The notes below the pieces were generated by a model. The model was not told where the DNA came from. It worked only from the letters and a program-made list of their open reading frames with translations, and searched no databases. A stretch of 64,000 bases of DNA from Sambucus nigra (taxonomy: Eukaryota; Streptophyta; Magnoliopsida; Dipsacales; Adoxaceae): contig OX422221.1 of the NCBI GenBank assembly GCA_949130495.1, positions 31,260,917 through 31,324,916 on the forward strand, read 5' to 3'. Made by a program: the position numbers and the translations under genes. Every line of letters begins with the position of its first letter. The stretch's first letter is position 1. Below, in pieces: positions 45,720-56,710 of this stretch.

Positions 45720-46176
45720 AATGTGCATAAATTATTTAATGTACCTTATTTTATAAAAGTGGTTTCAGTTTCTAAATTGGTTCTTAAATGATATTCAATT
45801 TATATTATAAACTTGTTTTTATCAAAATTGGATTTTCTTTTTCGGTGCTACTACATTGGAAAGTAATTTATACGTTATATGGTTGCCTCACCAATACAAC
45901 TAAATACTGATTTGAATAAATTTATGGACAAATTATTAAAGAGAAACTTCCTTCTTAAAATAAATGTAATTTTGGCACTTACTCTTAGGTTATTTTATTC
46001 TAAAAAAATTGAAGACTAGTTCAAATGCATAATTGAATTAATTGGAATTGGATGAACTTCTAGTCTTTAATCCTTTCTATCAGGTAAAATGACCAAGGTG
46101 CCCTTCGTGGCTAATATCTAAAAATTCAAAGATGTTATTGAAATGGTTAATTTCTATTAGTATGTTTCTATCCATT
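45720..46176 (+). pseudogene. Protease end and pre-integrase of old copia element (copia-2), left part
   Basis: At ~45730 KLFNVPYFIKVVSVSKLV matches the protease-to-GAG-pre-integrase stretch (family: L.NVLYVP....LVSVS.L). At ~45972 WHLLLGYFILKKLK matches WHLRLGHINLKRL of the zinc finger. At ~46080 SGKMTKVPFV matches the C.EGKMTK.PF block. The reading stops at the insertion point of the gag-only element and resumes at 56711. Confidence 0.7.
46172..46176. other. Putative target duplication of gag-only copia, left copy
   Basis: CCATT here and CCAGT at 56711-56715: four of five bases agree. The flanking reading frames belong to one copia element, supporting the assignment. Confidence 0.65.
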
Positions 46177-46994
46177 TGAAGGGCCTAAATACCCTATGAT
46201 AGGAAAAAAGCCCTAATTTTATAAATTTCAAATATGGAAATGGTTCACATTATATATTCCAAACTAAAATTTATTTTCGAACTTTAAAAATTATAAACTT
46301 TAAATTTTAATTTCTTTCTCGATAAACAGTTAAAGCCTAGAAATTTTAATTTCTTAAAAATTAAAATTAAATCAAACTAAACAAAACAAATATTTTATTT
46401 TTTTTCTTTTAATCTCAATTAAACAAAATTAATTCAATTAAAGTTATAAATTAGGCCAAACCAACAAAGCATGCATTTTTCCAAATTAATTAAGTCACCT
46501 TGAATTAAATTAAACTAACCTGAAACTTAATTAACACCAAATAAAACTAAAGTTGTTATTTAACCAAATTTATCTTTTTAGCCCTAAGTATGCATCTAAG
46601 TGAATTTTTGCGGGATAAACATAAATCACAACCACACTATGCGGCGATGTACGGGAAAAATCCACAACGAAAAAACCCTCTTACGGCGAAGCCTACAAGT
46701 CCACAATAAATGATATTTTTACAAAAGACACGATCAGAAAACCTACAACAACGACCCGCCTTTCAAGCCTTGATGCTCATTCACTCTTCAACGTCATCCT
46801 TGTCCACAACTCTGGAGTCCACCAAAGTCTTGGAATCCACCAATGGGGACTAGATACCGTCAACACACACACGGTGCCTTTCACTATATGAGTATGTCGC
46901 AGCAAACAGATTATCCTTTTTGGGGTAGAGAAGGAACCCAAACTTTCTCTTCAATGGGAAAAGAAGATACCTGGTGCCAAAATGATCTCACACA

Positions 46995-46997
<3 letters not shown>

Positions 46998-47059
<62 letters not shown>

Positions 47060-47060
47060 G
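46998..47060. repeat. (AT)n(GA)n compound microsatellite
   Basis: ~37 bp of AT followed by ~27 bp of GA. The partner LTR has only a short ATATACATATATAG at this place (~55850). Confidence 0.92.
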
Positions 47061-47267
47061 AGTAGCTTGTGTTTTGTAGAAGTTAATTAATGAAAAATAT
47101 CAACACCAACATGGAAGTCTTTGGATGAAGAATTTTTTCTCTCAAAGTGTTAGAAACCTCCCAAAAAGTTCCATAAAAAACTGCATTCCTGCCTGTTTAA
47201 AAACTGGTAAAAATTAGTGGGGTAATGGGTGGTTAAACATTAAAAACTAGCAAAAATGGACAAAAAT

Positions 47268-47520
47268 TTCCAGGTCGTTCGAACAAATTTTGAATCTTGT
47301 TCGAATGAATTTTGAATGCCATTCGAATGACTTGGTTCGAACGAGATTTCAGATGAGAAATATGCTGAAATCCCGTTAGATAAAACTCATTCGGATGATG
47401 TCGTTCTGAATATATTCCAATGACAATTCAGTAAACAAATGTCAAACGTTCGTTCGAATCTCGTTTGAACGATTTAGGTATCTCATTGAAATAAGATCCC
47501 ATTTCATTCGAATGAATTTT
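47268..47520. repeat. Degenerate TTCGAA word cluster, left LTR
   Basis: Six TTCGAA words in contexts such as CGTTCGAACAA, TTGTTCGAATGA, CATTCGAATGA and GGTTCGAACGAG. Degraded relatives are at 56105-56340 in the partner LTR. Confidence 0.75.
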
Positions 47521-47892
47521 TCAAAAATCCACAAAATTATTTTTAAGCCCAAAATTTTTATGAGAAGTCCTAAAATGATTTTCTAAGAAAAATCAAAAGT
47601 CGGTTTGAAAACAATTTATAAAAAGACACCGATAAAATTTTTCCAAGTCTCTATATATATTAAATCCATTCATACCTTAAAGAGACCTTGAAATACAAAC
47701 GTTGTTGACGTGAAACATGGTACGAAGCCGTCAAGAATAAAATTTTCACAATGCTAGGTCGCTATGTCTTCAACTAACTTTAAACATCATAGTCTTGAAA
47801 GGATACCATAAACATCTATCCTATGACTCAAATAGTTTTTTGTGGAATTACGACAACACTACAAATGATGCGATTGGAAATTTTCCCTTACA

Positions 47893-47905
47893 AATCTCCC
47901 CCTCT
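47893..47905 (-). other. Polypurine tract of gag-only copia
   Basis: Minus strand AGAGGGGGAGATT next to the LTR start TGTAAGG. Further GGGGGA blocks lie at ~48135 and ~48298. Confidence 0.7.
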
Positions 47906-48589
47906 AGCTATTCTGGGACAAAACCCAAAATAAAAATCCTATTTGGTGTCAATATTTTCTGAAGGACACAAACCTGCCCCAAATAAAAAAATAGCGACAC
48001 TTGACACGACACATGGGACGAAATGCTTTGCCGCTTTGAACAATGCCACTAAAGATGAAATCTTGCACACTTAATCAAACCATTAAACGCATAGGGAATG
48101 TATCAAGATAAATCACATAATTAAATTACTCTACTCCCCCTTTATCTAATATGATATACCTAAGAAGGTCGCGTCTCGCTCTAAGCTAGATGTCCCAAAT
48201 TAAAGGATTAGATACCATTTCTACCCTTTTTTGTTCAGGAATAGACAAATTTTGAAAAATGCACAAATACACCTATTTCTTCACAATTAAATAAAATAGT
48301 CCCCCTAAATGAGATAAGGGTTATAAATAATGGAAGAACAAGTATAAAATGAAATAGTGAACAAGGTGATAAGAACAATTAAGGAACATGGCAAAAAAAA
48401 TCAACTAATCCACAAAATAGCAATAGATACCAACTAAGATGCGATAGACAAAAAAATTAGACTAACTAAAATGTACTAAACATAAGAATGTGATGTGAAA
48501 CAAGTGTCGCAACAAGATGGATACCAATTTGAACATGACGCATACATGGATTAGAAACTAAGGCAACGACTCAAAATAAAAAATAACAA

Positions 48590-48630
48590 TAATATATATA
48601 TATATATATAGACACACACACACACACACA
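48590..48630. repeat. (TA)n(CA)n microsatellite
   Basis: ~22 bp TA followed by ~18 bp CA, directly abutting the Helitron-like end at 48631. Confidence 0.9.
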
Positions 48631-51600
48631 CTAGGGTGTAGCTGTGCCGATGGCACGGTGAAACTAAAATTTTATTTTTGTAATTATAAGTTGCTTATAA
48701 ATTGAAAATAATGATTGAAATTGCGTGACCATGTGCGTGTTTAAGTTTTGATTTCCCTGACCATGTGTGCGCTCAAATTGAGGACAAAACCTAAATGTGC
48801 AAAAGCACCTTAATCCAAAGAGTGAGCCCAATGTCAACTGCAATAAACGCGAGAAATATTTCAAATGTACTTTTATGATTGTAATAATATGTAAATACTA
48901 TTATAGGGTATAAAATCTTAAGAACCAGATAAACTCTTCTCTTTTAATATTGATAATACATTCTCTCCACACATTTAGGCAACTTTGTAACTAAAATTCA
49001 CAAAAAGGGGAGTTCAGAAATATATCTGAAGGACTAACCCAAATTGAAAACATACATAGACATACACATTTATAACAAAAACATATAGAAATACAGTGTT
49101 TCACATGAAGATTAAAGGTGTAAAAATTAAGAAGAATAAATCATATTTCATAGAAAGCGGGTTGCTTCAAACATTTGGGTATCCAAATGACATTCGAGTC
49201 TATACAATATCCAATGAGATTTTTATAAAATCAACAATTATATATTTTAAAACATCTTATTACGGGATATGAAGAATCTATGCTTCAAAACACCGATTGC
49301 ACTTGAACCCACATCAATTCCCCGCACTCGTGCCTTCTATTTCCGAATACGCGCACCATTATCTTCTTTGCACTCCACCACATCTGGGTTACATAGATTA
49401 TGGAATACAACTTGGATTAGTTGTTTACATGTAAGAAAATTAATAATTTTTCAGCTACTATTCTGGAAAGGCCATGGCTTAAAGAAAATTATGGAAACTA
49501 ATTAAACTATGGAGTAACATATTTCTTGCCTTCTTTATATCCGTCATCGATTTTACAGCCGAGTGCTTCTTTATATTGCCTAGATATAACCCAATCATTC
49601 AACCCATTAGGGGACTACTTTCAGGACCCATTTGATCATATGATTCTTTACTCTTCAATTCGTATTTGTAACAAATCAAAACATAAGGTTAATTGAAATC
49701 CAAGACACTTGGAAGTGGATATAAAACACTCGTCACCAAGAAACAAATATTCAATAAACAAACAGTATACGCAATGCAAATAATGTGAGATAATCCTATA
49801 GAGGTGCTTAGGGCAGGAGAGAAAATATAAGGTGACCTGAATAAAAACAAAAATTCCTAAAAAAAACTTTTAGCATTATAAAAAAAAGACTCACACAATT
49901 AAAAAAATATTTTCAGCACCTACAACAAATGATATCTTGAATAAAAATCATTCAAAAATTAGAGACTTGATTCATCGTCATATCTTGTTGTATGCTTTAC
50001 GAATAAAGAAAATAAAAAGGAAAATAAAACAACAGACACACACCTGAGTTAAGAACCAAAAAAAAGGCATTGGGCAGCTTTTATATCCTTTTTTGAAAAC
50101 TCAAAAAGTGCACCTAAGGTCGAGTAAAGTCGGTGACGTCATCAATCCTATTATCTCCACAACTGAAGTGTCAGACGTTCAATGTAATAGAAACATCAAA
50201 GAACCAAATATGAACCTTGCAATTATATGCGAAACTTGGACAAAGATCCAAAAATATGGAATTGGCAAAGATCCAATAGGAAAAAAAGAACAAAATACTA
50301 GATTCGTTCAAAAAACTGGCAAGAAAAAAGAGCGACGTGTTATGATATTTACATCATGCCTGTACCCATTCATATTCAAGAAGTGAGTGGTGTGTCCTCA
50401 ATCTTATGGGTGAAAAAAATCAGAGTGTATTCCAGAAAATAAAATGAAAAGGCAAATAATGATATATTAAAGGCACACATTCGTGACGATCAAAGCACTA
50501 ATTAACTCTTACTATTAACATAAAATAATCTTTTCAGACCATAACAAAGATCTAAGGTTTAAAATGGAAAGTTTTCTACATTTTCCATTAAAGTAATACA
50601 GAGGGAAAGAAGTATGAACCTACATGAAAATAAAAGTGGACAATGATCCCACATAATTTAGTGAAACCATAATGATGTGTGTGTATGAACCATATTGCTA
50701 TGTATGTATAGGCGAATAAACTGGACGATGAACACACATGAAAAAACAAAAAGTTTTAGAATAGAAACTTGGGACTTTTAGTTGAGGATGGGAACCCAAA
50801 ATTTCAACACCACCTATGGTTATTTGTCTGCAAAATCAAACATCATTAACTTCATAGTCATATAAACTCTAAGACTCAAACAGTAAACTCTAAGATTCAA
50901 ACTACATACCATTAACTTTTTGAAGCATGTATAATTATAAGCATTACTATGACTGTCGTTAAAATTGGGACTAAAATTCAAACAATCAAACACAATTTCT
51001 TCTTAACCCTGTAGAAGTGAACTCTCCCCTCTAAAAAAATAACAGAGTGTTAGCGACAGGCGGAGCAATCAACCGATTTTCTAAAGCTTTGAAATCCATT
51101 TTTTATTCTTTGGTTTTATTTCTACTCCCTCTCCTATTCATAATAAACAAAAAAATATAAATAACAAATATTCGGTTCAAACCCTAAAAAAAATAAAAGA
51201 AAACGCAATAACAATATACATGAAATTAAAAATGTATGCTCTATATCCTCTATAACATCCAAAAATGAACATGATTCAAACCCTCAAAAAGCTCAAAATG
51301 GTCCAGACAGAAAAAGATGCAGATAAAATTACAACATACAACAAACCAAAGATTGACACAAAAATGAAATACATATTTGCAATTTTACAGGCAATCGAAG
51401 CCGGAGCTAGTTGCTTCCCACAAATTGGATCTCCTATTTAGTGGGGAAGAGGATTTTAACAAAAAATGAGATTTGTATAGAGGAAATACTCACCTGGGTA
51501 GTTCTGAATTCGAGAGAGAGAGAGAGAGAGAGAGAGAGACCCATGTTTGAGGTTAGAGAGGGATGGGAAATACTCAACTGTGGATTTTGGTTTTCTGAAG

Positions 51601-51806
51601 ATGTTATTTTCTCGAAATGTTTCTTTCATATTCAAATTAAAGTGAGAATAGTTTTTAAGGTGTGCAATGTCAGAGACTAAAATAGCATTTCACAGATTAA
51701 GACATCATGGGTGGTACCCATGCGTGGGTTCATTAGATACAAAATTTGTTTATGTAGATTTTGTATATGAAGTTATATGATGTGGCAAAACACCAACCTC
51801 CTTTAT

Positions 51807-51812
<6 letters not shown>
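48631..51812 (-). mobile_element. Putative non-autonomous Helitron (right end approximate)
   Basis: Read on the minus strand the left boundary ends GTGCC-ATC-GGCAC (a 5-bp hairpin), then AGCTACACCCTAG and a T. Hairpin, ~9-base gap, CTAG, T is the plant Helitron 3' signature. The other boundary is placed at the TA/TG microsatellite near 51812, where minus-strand TAATAAAGGAGG and TTTGCCACATCA follow, but I could not identify the diagnostic 5' TC. No Rep/helicase motif is present; the interior is A/T-rich with one GA microsatellite (51511-51539). Subtracting it brings the host element to the size of its relative. Confidence 0.45.
51511..51539. repeat. (GA)n microsatellite
   Basis: About 14 GA units. 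Confidence 0.92.
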
Positions 51813-51838
<26 letters not shown>

Positions 51839-51960
51839 GGTGGGTGTGTGTATACATACACACATATACCAATAGCGCACACACATGTGTGTGTGTGTGT
51901 GTGTATACACACACACATATATACCAATAGCGCACACACACATATATATACGTATGAACA
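51808..51960. repeat. Alternating TA/TG/CA tract with a repeated unit
   Basis: ~150 bp of alternating purine-pyrimidine. The unit containing ACACACATATACCAATAGCG occurs twice, ~60 bp apart, and TGTGTGTATACATACACA is nearly self-complementary. Confidence 0.88.
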
Positions 51961-53194
51961 CCACACATGACACAAAATACATTAAGCTTTCCACACTCAT
52001 ATGGCAAAATATGTGTCTAAATACATGTGGTAAGCGAAAGTGAAGGGGTGTGATTTAGAATATATACCCAATCACCTAAACATGTTCACGGAGTTCTCAT
52101 TTGATTGCAAAACTTTATTAAACTTAAATATAGCCTCATGTGACAAGATAAAGTGAACTCACGGAACAAACATACACAATGCATACAAGGCTACAATTTC
52201 GATGACTCAATAAACTAATAGAGTCATGACAAAAAATAACATAACTAGGATACATTATCATTGTCCAAATCTGTTGATATATCTAACCAAACTTCATCAT
52301 TAATATTTATTTTCCTTTTATTTTGTTTATGAACATACCAATTAAGCAAAGAGGCCTTGGCTAATATTTTTTAATGCCACATTTTTATGCCAACTTTTAA
52401 TGGTAGTTTTTCACGCAAAGTAATTTTGACTTTCGCGGCCCCATTCCATTGATAAGCAACGACACCGAATAAATAATTTTCATACGTTTTATAAATTCGA
52501 GAAACGGTTCTTTCATGCACAAATCCTCCATAGTCATAGTAACATGTAGATTACTAAATTGATAGGAGAACATTTCATTAAGCTCAAATATACATGTGAA
52601 GTTAAATTTCAAATGAGCTTGTGCATATCTGAATTGAGGCATATAAAAAAAAGAATCCATTAAGCAATTCAAGGTCAAACTACTCAATGCAAACATGATA
52701 AAGAATGCTTTAAGGATTCAATATCTTAACCAAAAGTTCTACCCACGTGGAAGAGGATATGATATTGGATTCAGACACAAGTCTATGCCACATAAAATGT
52801 GTAAAACTAATATACACAAAAAAAAAAAATTGTTTTTGAGTTTTCCAAAATTTTTAACCAAACATAAGGATAACCCAAAAAATAAATCAAAAATCTTTTT
52901 GTATTTTTCTATTAGACACAATAAATACAAAAGATACACAGGTTATAATTCTAGCGACATATATATATGATGAAGGAATGACGAGAAGATGAAAAAACAA
53001 ACATACAACTCACAAGAATGTATCATGATGCACAAAAGCTAGTGTATGTAAACAAAGGTAATGCATTCAACCTTTAGATTTAGTAAGGGAGGTATCACGT
53101 GCAAGCAAATGAGAATAAAATATCCTATCTTGTAAAGCCGCCAAATCGAATATCCTAACTCAAACTAGTAAAGCATAACGCTCTCGGGATTAAG
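51961..53194 (-). other. Non-coding 3' region of gag-only copia
   Basis: ~1.2 kb of A/T-rich sequence downstream of gag without readable protein motifs. Its AAAAATACAAAAAGATTTT-type run near 52890 resembles the post-gag region of the relative at ~61690, supporting common descent. Confidence 0.55.
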
Positions 53195-53590
53195 TTACCT
53201 TGGTGACTTTACCCTTGGATTTCTTGGACCATTTTGAAGATAAAAACAAAACTTACTAAGGTGACCCTTTTGACCACAATGTGTACAAATAAAGACCACC
53301 CGAAGAGTAGTACCTAAGGATTGACCCTTTAAAGTGTTCCTAGAATATTTTGTCAAACACACGATTTTGGCTTTATCATTGGAAGCATTATAAGTGTCGA
53401 CGCCAATACCACACATGTCATTTTTTATTTGGACCGTTCCCAAAATTTTATCTAATTTATCCGACATACAATCCAAATCAAATTTTACCCAACTTGAGTC
53501 TTTTAATTTTTCTTCATGTTCCATAATTTGGGACTCAAGTAAACACACACTCTCTTCAAACTCAAGAAGATATTTCTTTATAGCCTCCAT
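53195..53590 (-). pseudogene. Gag C-terminal part with second zinc knuckle
   Basis: 131 codons. It starts in a coiled coil (EAIKKYLLEFEESVCLLESQ), continues with DKLDKILGTVQIKND, and has a CCHC knuckle CTHCGQKGHLSKFC at 53246-53287. The plus-strand relative has the same layout (LDRMLGTVQINGD) but a damaged knuckle. Confidence 0.8.
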
Positions 53591-53794
53591 TAAACCTATA
53601 AGGTATCTCTCTCGCCTTCAACATACTCAAGATTCTCGTGAAGAGATCTCCCACATGCCCTAAGATCTTCTACTAAAACGCTCTAATTATTTTCCTTGGC
53701 ACAATCTCAAACTATCTTCTAACTTAAAGTTTTCCATTTTTAATTTTATCAATCCGGCATACAACTCTCGAAAGGCTACTTGAAGGTTACTCTC

Positions 53795-54286
53795 CTACTC
53801 ATGTTCTTCATTCTCACTCTCACTTTCCACTCTACTCTCTATACCATCAAACTCATGGGATTCACAAACAATACCCTCGAAAGTGTCATGTGAAGGAATA
53901 TCTTCATGGGAAGATTCTTTATCTGTGCACACAAGACTTTCCAAGAACGTGGTGAAGTTGTGCTCAATAGGGGAATCGAATCCCTCTTCCAGTGAAGTTG
54001 CACACATGGCATTGTATGAAATTGGTATCTTTCCCTCCTTTCTTAGTTTAGTGGGACATTTGAATGCCCTATGACCATAACCCTCACAACCAAAACACTT
54101 ATTCCACTCATCCCTATTAAGGTCTTCATTATGATTTTTAGGAATTCTCTCGACTTTGTTAGGCTTAGATTTATCAGATTTCCTAAAATTCGTTTTAAGA
54201 TTGTCTTTATTAAACATAAGAAATTTTCTAAAATTCCTAGAAAACATAGCCGTATCCTTGGAGTCGATGCGACTCTCATCATCCAA
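53795..54286 (-). pseudogene. Gag middle part with first zinc knuckle
   Basis: 163 codons with CFGCEGYGHRAFKC (54056-54097), followed by an acidic Glu/Ser-rich tail (ESESENEEHE). A short tract with stops separates it from the C-terminal part. Confidence 0.8.
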
Positions 54287-54399
54287 AACTTTTTTTTTCG
54301 TCCTTTCGGGCTTTCAAAAAAATTCCATTATCTTTTTTCTTCTCATCCTTGGAGGGAAACATGTCAAGTTCATCGATTTGCAAGTCACGTACAAGATCT

Positions 54400-54642
54400 T
54401 TAAAATTTTGTGGAGTTTAAAGTGTTTAAAGAATTTATGATGGTCACTATTGCATTAAATATCTCAGGTAATGATCTTAAAATTTTCTTTATAACACGAT
54501 TGTCGGGTATCTTTTCTCCCAAGTTAAAAGATGAATTAACAATATCAGACAATCTCGCATAAAACTCATCAAAAGTTTCACTTTCTTGCATTCTAATAGT
54601 TTCAAATTGAGTGGTGAGGTTTTGGAGTTTCGAATATTCCAC
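54400..54642 (-). pseudogene. Gag UBN2-like domain
   Basis: SKLQNLTTQFETIRMQESE, then DEFYARLSDIVNSSFNLGE and VIKKILRSLP are conserved copia gag blocks. The relative at 60052-60390 has nearly the same sequence. Confidence 0.85.
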
Positions 54643-54666
54643 GACTCTAGTTCCCTCATGGGCGAG

Positions 54667-54990
54667 TTAAAGAATATCCCTTACCTCTTTAGATGGTTCA
54701 CACGTCATAATTCGGTGAATCTCATCTGGTGTGACAGCACTGAAAAATGCATTCAAATCGCGGAAATTAAAATTGGCTAACTTAAGCCCCATCTCACTCA
54801 ATATTTTTATGGGTTTTAGTACACGAACATCTGCATATAGGCATGTTAATGGGGTCCATCCTTTAACTACCGAAATCCAAAACCGCTCCTTTAAGGATCT
54901 AAGAGCCGGCCTCATAAAAGCTTTCCAATACGCATAAGACATGTAATTTTGAAAAAAGAAAATTTTTCATTTTTAAACCACACAAAAATT
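54667..54990 (-). pseudogene. Gag N-terminal (DUF4219-like) domain
   Basis: NYMSYAYWKAFMRPALRSL and WISVVKGWTPL match the GxNYxxWKxxM block of copia gag. It begins within ~100 bp of the PBS. Stops at ~54665 and ~54645 separate it from the UBN2 part. Confidence 0.8.
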
Positions 54991-55022
54991 AAGGATCTTA
55001 ATGCAATAAATTAGCACTCCTT

Positions 55023-55033
55023 CTCAGATACCA
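55023..55033 (-). other. PBS of gag-only copia
   Basis: Minus strand TGGTATCTGAG, close to TGGTATCAGAGC of initiator tRNA-Met, three bases after the 5' LTR. Confidence 0.7.
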
Positions 55034-55036
55034 CTC

Positions 55037-56710
55037 TGAAGGATCTAAATACCCTATAATAGGAAAAATCCCTAAGTTTATAAATTCCAAATATGGAAAT
55101 GGTTCATACTATATATTTTAAACTAAAATTTCTTTTCAAACCTCAAGAATTGTGAACTTCAATTTTTAATTTCTTTCTAGATAAACAACTAAAGCCCATA
55201 AATTTTAATTTCATCAAAATTAAAATTAAATCAACCTAAAGAAAACAAATATTATTTTTTTTAAGCGCCATTAAATAAAATTAATTCAATTCAAGTTTTA
55301 AATTAGGAAAAACCAACCAAGCGTGCATTTTGCCAAACTAATTAAGTCGACTTGAATTACATTAAACTAACCTAAAACTTAATTAGCACCAAATAAAACT
55401 AAAGTTGTGGTTTAATAAAATTTTATCATTTAAGTCCTAAGTGTGCATCTAAGTGAATTTTTGCACGATAAAATTAAATCAGAATCACAAAACGCAGTGA
55501 TGTACGAGGAAAACCCACAACGGGAAAAACGTGTGATGGCCCGTCCTACAAGTCAACTAAGTGTGGTAATTTAACAACATACACGATAAGAAAACTTACA
55601 ACAATGAATCTCCTTTCAAGCATTGACGCTCCTTCGCTCTTCATCCTCCGCCTAGTTGACAACTCCTGAGTCCACCAAAGTCTTAAAATCCATCAATGGG
55701 GTCGGGCTACCGTCAACCTACACCCAGTGCCTTTCATTGTAAGAGTACGCCGCAGGAAACACAATCTTCTTTTGGTGGTAGAGAAGGAATCCAAACTTTC
55801 TACTTAATGGGAAGATAAGAAACCCAGTGCCAAAAAGATGTCACACAAATATATACATATATAGAAGCTTGGATCAAAATTACATAATGGGTGTAAACAT
55901 TACGTTTTGTAGAAATTAATCAATGGAAAATATCAACACCAATATGAAAGTCTTTGGATGAAGAGTATTTGCACTCGGAATGTTAGAAACCTTCCAAAAA
56001 GTTATGTCAAAAACTACCTTCTCCCCCCTTTTAAAACTGGTAAAAAGTAGTGGGGTAATGAGTGGTTAAAAATTAAAAACTAGCAAAAATGGACAAAAAC
56101 CTTGAGGTATTTCGAACGACTTTTGAATGTCGTTCGAATGACATGGTTCGAAATATATTTCAAAGAGAAATAAGGCAAAATCTCGTTAGATAAAACTCGT
56201 TCGAACAATGTCATTCTAACGACATCCCAACGATAATTCAGTAAGAAAATGACAAAAGTTCATTAGAATCTCGTCTGAAGTTCGTTTAAACAACATGGGT
56301 ATCTCATTCGAATGAGATCCCATTTCGTTTGAATAACTTTTCAGAAAATCCAAAAAATTGTTTTTAAGCCCAAAACTTTTATGAATTGTCCTAAAATGAT
56401 TTTCTGAGAAAAATGAAAAGTCATTTTGGAAAAATTGATAAAAAAGACAGCCATAAAAATTATTTAAGTCTCTATATATATTAAATGCATTCAAACCTTA
56501 AGAGACCCTGAAATCCAAATGTTGATGACATGAAACATGGCACGAAACTAGCAAGAATAAAATCTTCACACTGCAAGGCCATTATTCTTTAACTAAGTTT
56601 AAACGTCATAGGCTTGAAAGCATACCAAAAACATATATCCTGTGACCCAAATAGTTTTTTCAGAATTAAGACAACACTACAAATCACTCGATTGGAAATT
56701 TGACCTTACA
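55037..56710 (-). repeat. 5' LTR of gag-only copia (1,674 bp)
   Basis: Partner of 46177-47892, well diverged by eye, so the insertion is old. TATA run CTATATATA at 56472-56480 (TATATATAG on the minus strand). Degraded TTCGAA words at 56105-56340. Confidence 0.85.

Larger units (their letters stand above)
46177..47892 (-). repeat. 3' LTR of gag-only copia (1,716 bp)
   Basis: On the plus strand it starts TGAAGGGCCTAAATACC and ends TTACA; 55037-56710 is the diverged partner (TGAAGGATCTAAATACC). It holds a TATA run (47651-47660), a compound TA/GA microsatellite (46998-47060) and TTCGAA words (47268-47520). Confidence 0.85.
46177..56710 (-). mobile_element. Gag-only copia retrotransposon (non-autonomous), minus strand
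   Basis: 10,534 bp with LTRs of 1,716 and 1,674 bp, a PBS at 55023-55033, PPT at 47893-47905 and a degenerate 5-bp target duplication. The only coding remnant is a SIRE-like gag with two zinc knuckles; there is no protease, integrase or RT. Removing a putative Helitron (48631-51812) leaves an internal region of ~3.96 kb, close to the ~4.13 kb of its plus-strand relative at 58399. This matches the class known as TR-GAG elements. Confidence 0.8.

Noticed and set aside
49269..49505. Open frame inside the putative Helitron as a captured host gene
   Set aside because: 78 codons without a recognisable domain; no exon-like continuation on either side.
51733..52007. Cys/Val/Tyr/His-rich open frames on both strands
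   Set aside because: Pure products of the TA/TG/CA microsatellite.
52397..52696. Minus-strand 99-codon open frame downstream of gag as an env-like gene
   Set aside because: No signal peptide, membrane segment or similarity visible; the relative at 58399 has no counterpart.
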